Shown one piece after another: positions 17,401 to 25,568 of a DNA stretch of 64,000 nucleotides. A program made the translations under genes and the position numbers. Origin of the DNA: Sulfurovum sp. (GTDB taxonomy: Bacteria > Campylobacterota > Campylobacteria > Campylobacterales > Sulfurovaceae); NCBI RefSeq assembly GCF_015493435.1, contig NZ_WGDD01000058.1, positions 1 to 64,000 of the forward strand. Direction: 5' to 3'. How positions within the stretch are numbered: position 1 is the first letter of the stretch; each line of letters opens with the position of its first letter. A model generated the notes under the pieces. The model was given only the letters and a program-made list of their open reading frames with translations. It was not told the DNA's origin and made no database searches.

Positions 17401-19156
17401 TTTGTGAAAAATAACTCTCGTCTTTGGCAAGCAGTTCTTTCGGTGTGCCGCTGTCTACGATATGACCGTCTTCAAGCACATAAATGAACGCTGCATTCTT
17501 GATCGTACTGAGCCTGTGTGCAATAGTGATGACCGTTTTCTCACGAAGAAAATCATGCAGCGCTTCGAAAAGTTTTGCTTCGGTATGCACATCAAGTGCC
17601 GACGTCGACTCGTCAAAGATCACCACTTTCGGATCGGACAGTACCATCCGTGCGATCGCCACTCTCTGACGCTGTCCTCCGCTGAGTTTGATACCGTCTT
17701 TTCCGACCAGCGTATCGAGCCCTTTGTCCAACCTTGCTATAACACTGTCCAGCTGTGCGATATGCAGTGCTTTCTGTACCGCTGCTTCGCTGTAACTGTT
17801 GCCAAGCGTAAGATTGAACAACATTGTATCATTAAAGAGTTTAGGGTGTTGCAATATCAGGTAAATATTTTCACGGATTGTAGAGAGTTTCAGTCTTCTG
17901 TTTGAGACACCGCCATACAGAATCTCTCCCTTCTCAAGCGGGTAGAACCCTACCAGGATATTGGCCAGTGTCGTTTTTCCGCTGCCGCTCGCACCGACAA
18001 TCGCCACTTTGGAACCAGCATTGATCTTCATGTTGATATTTTCTAATATATTAACTTTTTCAATATAGGCAAAAGATAGATCCTTTACTTCAATATCGAT
18101 CGCAGCCGACCCTTCAAAAGGATTGACACCCTCTTCTACAACAGGTTCCCTGTGCATGTCAAAAATGCTGTTGATTCGCCTGCATGCAGCTTTTGCCGTA
18201 GCAAGGACATACTGAAAATTGATAATATCCTGGGTTGGCGACACCATGACCCACAGGTAGGAGAAGATTGCAAGCATCAGACCCACACTCAAGTCACTAT
18301 ATGCTACGGCAAGAATACTGACTGACCGGAAGATCTCATATCCGGACAGGAAGATCAGATAGGAGAGTTTCATCGCAGCATCACTTTTATAGCCGTAATT
18401 GACCGAATGTTCTTTGAGTTCTTTGGCCCTGGCCTCGCTTTGTTTGAAAAAATAGCTCTCTTTGTTGGCTGCCCGTATCTGGTGAAAAAGTTCCAGTGTT
18501 TCGTTCAAGCTGGACTGAAACAGTTCTACCGCCCGGTTCTCCTCTTTTTTGAGTTTGCCGATATTGCGTGAAAGTTTGACAGTAAAGAGCACCACTACCG
18601 GGTTGGTCAGCAAAATAAAAAGTGCCAGCTGCCAGTGGATCCATAACAACACGACCGAAGAGAAGAGCAGGATGAGGGAAGAGACAATAAGTTTTGAAAC
18701 GGTCGTACTGACAAAACCGTCTATCGTTTCCACATCGGTCACAAGCTTTGAAGTGACTGCCCCTACCCGCATCATCTCGTATTCTTTGAGTGATACGTCT
18801 TTTAAATGGTTCAGGAGAGAAACGCGCATTTTGTAGGTAATATTTTTTGATATGGAAACAAATATCTTTGTCTGGAATATCGACAGGAAGGTACTCAAAA
18901 GCCTTAAAACAATAATAAACACCAAAATACCGATCACATATCCTTTGGTATCGGTCTGCCAGATATGTGTGGAGATCCAGGAGATAAAATGATGGTCTTT
19001 CCCCAAAAGAAGTTCATCGACGATGATAGGGATAAAAAGCGGAATGACCACCACCAGCAAAGTTGCGGCAATTGCTATAATATTTCCAAATATTAGATCT
19101 TTTCTGTGTTCCAAAAGCTGCTGAACAATACTTTTGATGCTGCAATGGGATTTCAT
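17393..19156 (-). CDS. ABC-type exporter half-transporter (MsbA-like fold)
   Basis: A 587-residue fused half-transporter. The membrane domain takes up about residues 1-310 with six helices. The ATPase domain follows: Walker A GASGSGKTT (near 375), signature LSGGQRQR (near 480), Walker B VVIFDES with the catalytic Glu, and the H-loop AHRLST. It would work as a homodimer exporting a lipid, peptide or drug. The substrate is not evident. It begins 34 bases after serB and is probably cotranscribed with it. An 11-bp sequence (TGCCCTACAGC) occurs at each end of the gene, at 17389-17399 and 19161-19171. Confidence 0.93.
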   Translation of the reverse strand: MKSHCSIKSIVQQLLEHRKDLIFGNIIAIAATLLVVVIPLFIPIIVDELLLGKDHHFISWISTHIWQTDTKGYVIGILVFIIVLRLLSTFLSIFQTKIFVSISKNITYKMRVSLLNHLKDVSLKEYEMMRVGAVTSKLVTDVETIDGFVSTTVSKLIVSSLILLFSSVVLLWIHWQLALFILLTNPVVVLFTVKLSRNIGKLKKEENRAVELFQSSLNETLELFHQIRAANKESYFFKQSEARAKELKEHSVNYGYKSDAAMKLSYLIFLSGYEIFRSVSILAVAYSDLSVGLMLAIFSYLWVMVSPTQDIINFQYVLATAKAACRRINSIFDMHREPVVEEGVNPFEGSAAIDIEVKDLSFAYIEKVNILENINMKINAGSKVAIVGASGSGKTTLANILVGFYPLEKGEILYGGVSNRRLKLSTIRENIYLILQHPKLFNDTMLFNLTLGNSYSEAAVQKALHIAQLDSVIARLDKGLDTLVGKDGIKLSGGQRQRVAIARMVLSDPKVVIFDESTSALDVHTEAKLFEALHDFLREKTVITIAHRLSTIKNAAFIYVLEDGHIVDSGTPKELLAKDESYFSQML

Positions 19157-19190
19157 CTCATGCCCTACAGCGAAAAAATCAACATAGGCA

Positions 19191-19814
19191 TTAAAGAATC
19201 TTCAATATTTCTGTCAGATCTTTGACATCCACGCAGTGTGTTGCGGCTTCTCTGAGTACAGGTTTTGCACAGAATGCCACCCGGGTATCGGCATGGGCGA
19301 ACATACTCAGGTCATTGGCCCCGTCACCGACCACAAGTGTATTTTTCCGGTTTACGCCCAAAAGTTTCTGCATACGGACGATCATATCGCCCTTGGCATC
19401 GGAGTACATCATTTCACCCCCTACCCTGCCTGTCAGTATGCCGTTCTCGTCATGCAGAAAATTGGAAAAATCCGCATCGACTCCCAGGTATTCACAGGCG
19501 GGTTTGGTCGCATTGCGAAAACCGCCGGAAAAACAGACGACCGTATAGTCTCTCTCCTTGAGACCTGCAACAACTTTCTCTGCGCCCGGCATCAGGGGCA
19601 GGTTCCCGCAGATGGCATCAACCTTCGCTTTTTCAAGCCCCTCAAGCAGGGCGACACGTGCAACAAGTGATTTGAAAAAGTCAAGCTCTCCCGCCATAGC
19701 CCGTTCCGTAATGGCAGCGACCTGCTCTTCCAGCCCGAGTGGTTTGGCAAGAAAGTCGATGGTCTCACCGTCCATCAATGTAGAATCAAAATCAAAAACT
19801 GCCAGTTTATGCAT
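19191..19814 (-). CDS. serB: Phosphoserine phosphatase, HAD superfamily
   Basis: A 207-residue HAD phosphatase. It has the nucleophile motif DFDSTLMDGETIDFLA at the start, motif II FSGGF near residue 95 and motif III/IV GDGANDLSMF near 165, the pattern of SerB. It hydrolyses L-phosphoserine in the last step of serine biosynthesis. The ATG at 19812-19814 is preferred over an upstream in-frame one because AAGGGATATT precedes it and the protein then begins just before the catalytic aspartate. No N-terminal ACT domain is present, as in other short bacterial SerB proteins. Confidence 0.93.
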   Translation of the reverse strand: MHKLAVFDFDSTLMDGETIDFLAKPLGLEEQVAAITERAMAGELDFFKSLVARVALLEGLEKAKVDAICGNLPLMPGAEKVVAGLKERDYTVVCFSGGFRNATKPACEYLGVDADFSNFLHDENGILTGRVGGEMMYSDAKGDMIVRMQKLLGVNRKNTLVVGDGANDLSMFAHADTRVAFCAKPVLREAATHCVDVKDLTEILKIL

Positions 19815-19870
19815 AATATCCCTTTTCTTTTCACAGCCGGTAAACCGACCCTTCACATTATTTGGGTAAA

Positions 19871-19876
19871 ATTATA
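19871..19876 (-). promoter_or_regulatory. -10 box of serB
   Basis: On the minus strand GGCTATAATTT holds a TATAAT box (19876-19871) about 55 bases before the serB ATG. No good -35 box is seen, as is common in Campylobacterota promoters. Confidence 0.5.
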
Positions 19877-19907
19877 GCCAATTAAAACTATATAAGTGGG
19901 AACAGAC

Positions 19908-20828
19908 ATGTTTGACGAGTTCTGCGATTTTTTATGCAACAAGACCAAAAAATTCATCACAGTGGAGGTCAATCCCCCCCACGGAGCGTCCATAGAGCAC
20001 ATCTTGGAAGATATTAAAAAATATGATCTTCACAATAAAGTCTCAGGCTTCTCCTGTACCGACAATCCGCTCGCCAAACTCAAAATGAGCGGGGTGCTCT
20101 CTGCAATCAGGGTCCAGCAGGCATTCAACAAACCGGTCATAGCGACCATGAGCATGAGAGACAAGAACAAACTTTCTCTTCAGTCCACACTGCTCGGTGC
20201 CAACGATTTCGACCTGCGATGTATTCTTGCACTGACCGGAGATCCGGCCAAATTTTCAGACCAGCCGGAAGTCAAAGGCGTACTTGAACGTGACTCTACC
20301 CTGCTGCTGAGTATCATTTACCATTTGAATAACGGGGTGGACTATTCCAACAAACTGCTGAATCCGGCACCACGCCCCATTTACCCGTTCGCTGTCAGCA
20401 ATTCCTATGCCAAAGATATGAAACAGCTTCAAAAGCGTATGGTCAAAAAACTGAATTACGGAGCACGGGCCATCATTACCCAGCCGGTCTACGATACAGA
20501 CAATGCGCAAGAACTCCTTGAAATCTTCGAAGAGGCAAAAAATATCAGTGTACGGGAAACAGCAAAAGAGGCACAGCTTGTCCTCGGCCAATTTCCTATT
20601 GTACGGGCAAAAACTGCCAACTTCATTGACGATAAAGTACCGGGTATCAGTGTTCCAAAAGAGATCATCGATGAAATGAACCTTGCCGCAATGGACGGCG
20701 AAGCCAAAGAGCAGGACGTGGGATTTTCACTCTCAAAACGTATTTTTGACGAGATCATGCAAATGCACGGCAAAGTACACTTGATGACCCATAACCGATT
20801 CGATCTGTGTTCAGAACTGATCGGGTGA
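19908..20828 (+). CDS. Methylenetetrahydrofolate reductase-like protein
   Basis: A 306-residue TIM-barrel protein of the MTHFR (MetF) family. The catalytic-glutamate region ITVEVNPPHGAS near the start and the FAD/NADH-region CILALTGDPAKF near residue 105 both match. Later segments (ARAIITQPVYD, VLGQFPIVRAKTANF) fit the family as well. The EVNPP form in place of EFFPP is divergent, so it may be a paralogue rather than the housekeeping MetF, perhaps in C1 metabolism. ATG at 19908 is preferred over a GTG at 19896 because AAGTGGGA precedes it. It is divergent from serB. Confidence 0.8.
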   Translation: MFDEFCDFLCNKTKKFITVEVNPPHGASIEHILEDIKKYDLHNKVSGFSCTDNPLAKLKMSGVLSAIRVQQAFNKPVIATMSMRDKNKLSLQSTLLGANDFDLRCILALTGDPAKFSDQPEVKGVLERDSTLLLSIIYHLNNGVDYSNKLLNPAPRPIYPFAVSNSYAKDMKQLQKRMVKKLNYGARAIITQPVYDTDNAQELLEIFEEAKNISVRETAKEAQLVLGQFPIVRAKTANFIDDKVPGISVPKEIIDEMNLAAMDGEAKEQDVGFSLSKRIFDEIMQMHGKVHLMTHNRFDLCSELIG

Positions 20829-20911
20829 TTGTCTTGATGCCCACATCTCGAAATAGAAATCTGTAGCTGCTGCAATCATTGTACGCTATTTTCTATGAGG
20901 AGATCTTCGGG

Positions 20912-21586
20912 TTATGCGTTTGTCTCATCAAATATGCTGGTATAGAGCAGACCGTAGAGGGTGGTAAAAAGTACAGGAACCGCCCAGACAAGGCCGATTC
21001 CGAATGTCAGGATACCGCCCAGCATCAGGAGACTTAGAATCAGGACAAGACCAAATACTTTGAACCAGTGCCTGGTAATGGTTTTTCTTGAGAGTTCCAT
21101 GGCATCCCAGACCGGCATTTGTTTGTCAGCGATCAGAGGAAGGGTAAAAAGATATGACACACTCAGGTAAATCCCCGGCAAAATAAAGAATAAAATACCC
21201 AAAAGGGTCATCAGGTAGATCAATACGCCTGCCAAAGCCAGGGTCCATGTCATGTGGTAATAGCCAAAAACAGACTTGATATTCAGCGGCTTGCCCCGTG
21301 CATCGTCAACTGCCAGCATGATAATACCCACCATAATAGGCATCAGTACAGGGTAACTTAAAAGCGTAACGATCTGCTGGTTAAGCAAATGTTCCTGTCC
21401 TGCTGCATTCTGCATAGGAAAGAAGAGTGACAAGACCATCTGCACAGCCATTGCCACAGCCACATAAATTAAAAATGCACCAACAAACAGTCCTTTTTTT
21501 CCTTCTATTCTTTTAAAGCCTTCTTTGAGAGTTTTGATGATATCAAAATCATACTCCGGTATATTCTGGGGTACTTTCTCTGACAT
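20912..21586 (-). CDS. Conserved membrane protein, function unknown
   Basis: A 224-residue protein with a soluble N-terminus (about 1-35) and about five to six hydrophobic segments. The middle part (GILFFILPGIYLSVSYLFTLPLIADK, split by a Pro-Gly turn) and the following WDAMELSRK motif resemble membrane proteins that share the glycerophosphodiesterase-type membrane domain or DUF975. No catalytic residues can be named. It has an AAGGATATTTCC ribosome binding site and converges on the MTHFR-like gene. Confidence 0.7.
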   Translation of the reverse strand: MSEKVPQNIPEYDFDIIKTLKEGFKRIEGKKGLFVGAFLIYVAVAMAVQMVLSLFFPMQNAAGQEHLLNQQIVTLLSYPVLMPIMVGIIMLAVDDARGKPLNIKSVFGYYHMTWTLALAGVLIYLMTLLGILFFILPGIYLSVSYLFTLPLIADKQMPVWDAMELSRKTITRHWFKVFGLVLILSLLMLGGILTFGIGLVWAVPVLFTTLYGLLYTSIFDETNA

Positions 21587-21662
21587 GGAAATATCCTTCT
21601 GTTTTTCTTTTTAGGCATTGTAACAGAAATTAAAGTACTTCTGCTTTGAAAAAGAGTTGAAT

Positions 21663-22040
21663 TTACTCAGCACTCCCGGCGGCCTGCTGCTCTGCGATCT
21701 CTTTTCGGACCATATCCATATCGAGTTCCTTCACCTGTCTGATAACATCCTTGAGACCCTCTTCGGGCATAAGACCCGGCTGCTGGAAAATAGCGATATT
21801 GTCTCTCAAAATAATGGTCGTCGGGATGGAACGGATCTGGAAATGTCCGGCCAACTCCTGTTCTTCTTCCGTATTCACTTTTCCGAAAAGAATATCCGGA
21901 TATTCTCCGGCTGTTTTTTCAAAGATCGGAGCGAACTGTTTGCACGGTCCGCACCACGGTGCCCAAAAGTCAATTACGACGATATCGCTGGATTCTACTT
22001 TCTCGTTAAAGTTCTGCGCGGTTAAATTTTCTAATGCCAT
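21663..22040 (-). CDS. Thioredoxin-family protein
   Basis: A 125-residue thioredoxin fold with the active site WAPWCGPCKQF near residue 30 and the cis-proline region SIPTTIILRD near 72. It lacks a signal peptide and so works in the cytoplasm as a disulfide reductase. The C-terminal tail after residue 105 (DMDMVRKEIAEQQAAGSAE) is longer and more charged than in TrxA, so it may be a secondary thioredoxin. AGAGGACCAAAC precedes the ATG. It stands alone between a membrane-protein gene and lpxH. Confidence 0.9.
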   Translation of the reverse strand: MALENLTAQNFNEKVESSDIVVIDFWAPWCGPCKQFAPIFEKTAGEYPDILFGKVNTEEEQELAGHFQIRSIPTTIILRDNIAIFQQPGLMPEEGLKDVIRQVKELDMDMVRKEIAEQQAAGSAE

Positions 22041-22125
22041 GTTTGGTCCTCTGTTTTGATATAGTCAACATTATGACATACTGGACTGAAAATAATGGTA
22101 TGATCCGGGAGAAAAAATCAACCTT

Positions 22126-22809
22126 TTAGAGTGAAATGAATTCTATCCTTCCCTCTTTTAACACAGCAACCTGTCCCTGACAGGCAAGTGAAGGCAGGGA
22201 AATATAATTGCCTATTACTCTGGCCTGATGGTAATGCCCCTCGATCACAAGATCGCAATCTGCATAATCTTTCATGATCATTTCTACCCGCTTTTCGAAC
22301 CCTGTAAAAGTATGGCAGATATCTTTCTGTAAAAGTTTTTTCATCCTGTCATTGATGATCGCTTTTTCAAAAGGTTTCAGGATCGTCAGGGTGGTCTTGC
22401 TGCGCATGATCCTGCAGTAAAGGTCATACCCTGCTCCGGTCGCAAATCTGTCACCGTGGGACATACCCACTTTTTTCTCCCCCAGTTTAAAATACACAGG
22501 CTGATCTTCCCTGCTGTACACATTTATATCGGGGAAAAGCTCCTGAAGGCAGAAGTCGTGGTTGCCTTCAAAATAGTGTATCTCCATCTGTCGTGAAAGA
22601 TCCTGCAACAGCTGGATAGCCTCTGAAGAAAAAGTTTGTATGTAGTCATTGTAGCCAAAAAGAAGGTCGAAGTTGTCTCCCATTAAAAAAAGTTGAGGAG
22701 TTTTGCTTTCCCCCTTCTCCAGTTTTTGAAGCAGTGTCAAAAAGCCATCACCATGATGAGGATAATGAGAATCGGCAACAAACAACGCACCCTCTACTAT
22801 CATTCTCAT
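22126..22809 (-). CDS. lpxH: UDP-2,3-diacylglucosamine pyrophosphatase-like metallophosphoesterase
   Basis: A 227-residue calcineurin-like phosphoesterase. Metal ligands are visible in order: ADSHYP near residue 13, MGDNFD near 44, FEGNHDF near 81, MSHGDRF near 114 and EGHYHQAR near 195. This pattern and length match LpxH-type enzymes of lipid A synthesis, though DxH is represented by DSH and other small phosphoesterases share the fold. The start codon overlaps the last codons of the broken RAYT gene (ATGA junction), so its original leader and promoter may have been displaced. Confidence 0.8.
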   Translation of the reverse strand: MRMIVEGALFVADSHYPHHGDGFLTLLQKLEKGESKTPQLFLMGDNFDLLFGYNDYIQTFSSEAIQLLQDLSRQMEIHYFEGNHDFCLQELFPDINVYSREDQPVYFKLGEKKVGMSHGDRFATGAGYDLYCRIMRSKTTLTILKPFEKAIINDRMKKLLQKDICHTFTGFEKRVEMIMKDYADCDLVIEGHYHQARVIGNYISLPSLACQGQVAVLKEGRIEFISL

Positions 22810-23427
22810 CTCATCCCCTTCTTGACTATCGCACTTACCGTTGATTGTGCCAAACCCAACACTTTTGCGATCTTGTGTTGGGAATATCCCTCCTGGTATG
22901 CTTTACAGATGATAGTATTTCTCTCTTTAGTCGTTTGCACATTTTCAAAATACTTTTTGAGTCTCGTGCTATCCAACTGCTTCTCTACATGGGGCGCTTC
23001 TACCAGACTTGAGGCTTTTCGCATCTCCTGCAGCTCTGTGCTGTCCACATCAGTCGTTAAAAATGCTTTTATGGCTTCCTTCTTCTCATGGTACTGCTTC
23101 ACTATCCATGCACTTTGCAGACACTCAGATAGCCCCTGCCACAGATGCCCTGTTCTTTTGTATTTTTTATTGAAGTAAATGGCGTAGTTCATATTGAGCT
23201 GTCTCATGAACTTTGAGAGGTTTTCCTGCCTTATCTCTATGAGTAGATGGTAGTGGTTTAACATCAGGCAGTAGTTATGCAGTGTGATCCCATAACTTTT
23301 CATATGAAAACACATGAGCTCTTCAAAGTAGGCATAAACCAGGGTGACTAAAGATACTTATCCTATCCACACCCCTATTGATAATGTGATAATACCCTGC
23401 CCTCTCAATACGCAGCCGTCTTGCCAT
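22806..23427 (-). pseudogene. REP-associated tyrosine transposase (RAYT), broken
   Basis: Minus-strand remnant of a TnpA_REP/IS200-like transposase. The first frame starts at ATG 23427 (MARRLRIERAGYYHIINRGV, a typical RAYT start) and runs into TGA after 34 codons. The rest is in another frame, from about 23360 down to 22806. There YFEELMCF, the HUH metal motif NHYHLLIE and RTGHLWQG are seen. A second lesion follows: the segment that normally holds the catalytic tyrosine and YIHLNPV is missing after LWQG. A short helix-turn-helix tail (YSQHKIAKVLGLAQSTVSAI) ends the frame. The element cannot make an active enzyme. Its stop overlaps the lpxH-like start. Confidence 0.82.
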
Positions 23428-23487
23428 TTTAGCTCTTTCTTCTGTGATAAATATATGATAGCAAAAACCAACTTACGATTACGTTCA

Positions 23488-23625
23488 CCTTCTTTTACTT
23501 CGAAAAGAAGGCATAGTTATTTGGATTATCTCTCTCCAAACAACTTTGAGATAAGATATTATGCAGACATCGAAAAATAAGAGGTGTTAGCGGCTAATTT
23601 AGTGTCTACTAAATAATACGGATAA
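23488..23625 (+). mobile_element. 3' remnant of an IS3-family transposase
   Basis: A frame ending at TAA 23578-23580 reads SKRRHSYLDYLSPNNFE followed by IRYY. This is the well-known C-terminus of IS3-type DDE transposases (pattern RRHS-L-YLSP-FE--Y). Nothing upstream of about 23488 matches the family, so only about 30 codons remain. The following stretch (TTTAGTGTCTACTAAAT, 23598-23614) may hold the former right end of the element. The limits are approximate. A nine-base inverted repeat, CCTTCTTTT/AAAAGAAGG at 23488-23511, overlaps its start. Confidence 0.55.
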
Positions 23626-23682
23626 TTTTGATATCATACTGTAATGATGATCAGCGCGCCCGTTAGGTAAAGGAAAAACAGA

Positions 23683-24438
23683 TTGCAGATAATTATACAA
23701 ATATGTAGAATAGTAAGTTATATTATAGCCTACTCTTGCATCATTGCAGCTGTTACGAATGATGGGTTTAGTGGATATTTTTTTGGAATTCCGTTTGTAA
23801 TATATCTTTTTCTAGACACCATAATTTTAATATTTAAAAAATCACCCATTTCCATTATTCATATACTGTTTCTAGTGACTTCAATTTATACAGCGAAAAG
23901 TGATCGAAGTGATTGGAAGATTATTCATCCTCTTATAAATGAAAAAATCACTGTTCTTTCTGATAGAAATATTACACATAATGAATATTTTCCCTATGAA
24001 ATCGATCTTCCTCGCTCAAAACAATCTAATTATACTTTGCATAAAGGAGAGTCTTTTACTATAAAACGGCAGATAGTAACAGGGCATCCAGATTTTGGAA
24101 TAAGCTATATATTTGAACTGGGAAATAGTGACAATCTCAATACGATTACAACTTTTATTGAAAATGCGAATAATTTAACTATAGATTATGGAGCAGTTGG
24201 CAATGGGTATCGAAAATTAGACAAGAGCAAATTTTTCATTGACGATATTTCTCTTCTATATCATGGCTATGATAAATGGCTTTCTTGTGATACTACATCT
24301 TTAAATAGATTTAATAGTTTTGGTTTTTTGCTTGTTTATATTTACTATATTCCTATAAGTATAATATTTATCATAGTATCATTAATATACCTAACAAACC
24401 AAAGGAGACCAATCAAAAACCCGCAAGCGGATTTTTAA
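23683..24438 (+). CDS. Orphan AT-rich membrane protein
   Basis: A 251-residue frame with no family that I recognise. It has two or three hydrophobic segments at the start (about 5-25, 30-52 and 55-68), a soluble middle of about 150 residues (including FTIKRQIVTGHPDFGISYIF), and one C-terminal helix (FLLVYIYYIPISIIFIIVSL). The likely start is TTG at 23683 with AAAGGAAAAACAGA before it. Codon use is much more AT-rich than in neighbouring genes, and it sits beside two transposase remnants, which points to recent transfer. A terminator overlaps its last codons. Confidence 0.65.
   Translation: MQIIIQICRIVSYIIAYSCIIAAVTNDGFSGYFFGIPFVIYLFLDTIILIFKKSPISIIHILFLVTSIYTAKSDRSDWKIIHPLINEKITVLSDRNITHNEYFPYEIDLPRSKQSNYTLHKGESFTIKRQIVTGHPDFGISYIFELGNSDNLNTITTFIENANNLTIDYGAVGNGYRKLDKSKFFIDDISLLYHGYDKWLSCDTTSLNRFNSFGFLLVYIYYIPISIIFIIVSLIYLTNQRRPIKNPQADF
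24415..24436 (+). terminator. Intrinsic terminator overlapping the orphan gene's stop
   Basis: AAAAA, C, CCG (24415-24423) pair with CGG, A, TTTTT (24428-24436) around a CAAG loop with one mismatch, ending in the T-run. It overlaps the last codons of the orphan gene. Confidence 0.5.
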
Positions 24439-24487
24439 TTGCTCATTAGGCATAAAGAAAAAGGTGTGAATATAATCCTACCTTCTC

Positions 24488-25495
24488 CTACGGTATATAG
24501 GAAATCACGGGCAATCCCATCCCTTCATCGTATCCGCACATCAGGTTGGCCGCGGCCAGTGCCTGTGAACTTGCTCCGCGCAGCAGATTGTCTATGGCAG
24601 AGTTGACAAAAAGTGCATTGCCGTTCTTGGCAGCAAAGATGTCACAGAAGTGCGTTCCAGCCGTACTCTTGATGTCAACCGGTTTTTCTCTGATGCGGAT
24701 GAATTTGTCATTGGCATAGTGTTTTTTCAGGACTTCCAGAGGGTCGATATTTTCTTTGAGCGTAGCATAGACAGAGATAAGCTCCCCCCGGGTTGCCGGA
24801 ATGAGATGCGGTACAAAATTCACATTCATCTTTGCCCCGTGTATTTTTTCTATCTTTTCTGCTATCTCCGGTGCATGACGGTGTTTGAGCGGATTATAGG
24901 CAAAAATATTGTCATTGACCGTTACGAAATGTGTCGTTTCTGAAAGTTTCTTCCCAGCTCCGCTCACACCCGACTTGGCATCGACAAAAAGCGGCGCAGC
25001 AGTATCAATATAGGGGATAAAAGGAAGAATACCGAGCAGCGTGGCCGTAGGATAGCATCCCGGACCGGCCGCAAGCCTGGCTTTCTTAAGGTCTTCCCTG
25101 TAGTATTCTATGAGCGCATACACACTTTCATCAAGATGTGCTTTGTCCTCATGCTCACAATAGTGTGCTTCATAGGTATCGAGTTCCAGACGGTAATCCG
25201 CTGACAGGTCCACAACCTTGACACCTTTTTCGATGAGTCCTTTGGCAAAGCCCATGGAAGCTTTGTGGGGCAAGGCAAGAAAGACCAGTTCACAGGCATT
25301 GGCTACAGCATCAACATCCGCTTTTTCCACCCTCAGTGTGATGACACCTTCGAGTGAAGGATGTAACGCTTCAATGGACGTATCGCCCTGTGTCGTAGCC
25401 AGATAAGTTAGTTCGAAACCCGGGTGGGTGACCAGCATCTTGACCAATTCAAGTCCTGTGTATCCGCTGGCGCCTACTACACCTACATTTATCAT
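24488..25495 (-). CDS. argC: N-acetyl-gamma-glutamyl-phosphate reductase
   Basis: A 335-residue cytoplasmic enzyme that reduces N-acetylglutamyl phosphate with NADPH in arginine synthesis. The Rossmann motif GVVGASGYTGLELVKML opens the protein, and the catalytic cysteine lies in AAGPGCYPTA near residue 145. Later family motifs (AKSGVSGAGK and VPHLIPATRGE) are present. Length is normal. It stands alone, 73 bases downstream of greA, with a GTAG-headed palindrome between them and an AAAAGGACAGTAAA ribosome binding site. Confidence 0.96.
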   Translation of the reverse strand: MINVGVVGASGYTGLELVKMLVTHPGFELTYLATTQGDTSIEALHPSLEGVITLRVEKADVDAVANACELVFLALPHKASMGFAKGLIEKGVKVVDLSADYRLELDTYEAHYCEHEDKAHLDESVYALIEYYREDLKKARLAAGPGCYPTATLLGILPFIPYIDTAAPLFVDAKSGVSGAGKKLSETTHFVTVNDNIFAYNPLKHRHAPEIAEKIEKIHGAKMNVNFVPHLIPATRGELISVYATLKENIDPLEVLKKHYANDKFIRIREKPVDIKSTAGTHFCDIFAAKNGNALFVNSAIDNLLRGASSQALAAANLMCGYDEGMGLPVISYIP

Positions 25496-25509
25496 TTTAC
25501 TGTCCTTTT

Positions 25510-25533
25510 GGGTGCGTGATTACGCACCCTACA
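25510..25533 (-). repeat. REP-like palindrome between greA and argC
   Basis: GGGTGCGT and ACGCACCC (25510-25517, 25522-25529) are perfect arms around four bases. On the minus strand it is headed by GTAG, giving GTAGGGTGCGT. This is the form of REP elements recognised by RAYT transposases, and a broken RAYT gene lies 2 kb away. It is 14 bases from the argC start, so it may also act as a terminator or leader hairpin. Confidence 0.55.
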
Positions 25534-25568
25534 TTTGGAATATATATATTACCACATCCGACTAAATA

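Noticed and set aside
23344-23580. Full 78-codon frame as a real gene
   Set aside because: Only the last 30 codons look like an IS3 transposase tail; the first 48 overlap the RAYT relic in antisense and match nothing.
23662-24451. Integron-like bracket of the orphan gene: GTTAGGT (23662-23668) before it, ACCTAAC (24389-24395) and ATTAGGC (24445-24451) near its end
   Set aside because: The seven-base matches to attC core rules are expected by chance, the last lacks the G of GTT, and no folded attC site or neighbouring cassettes are seen.
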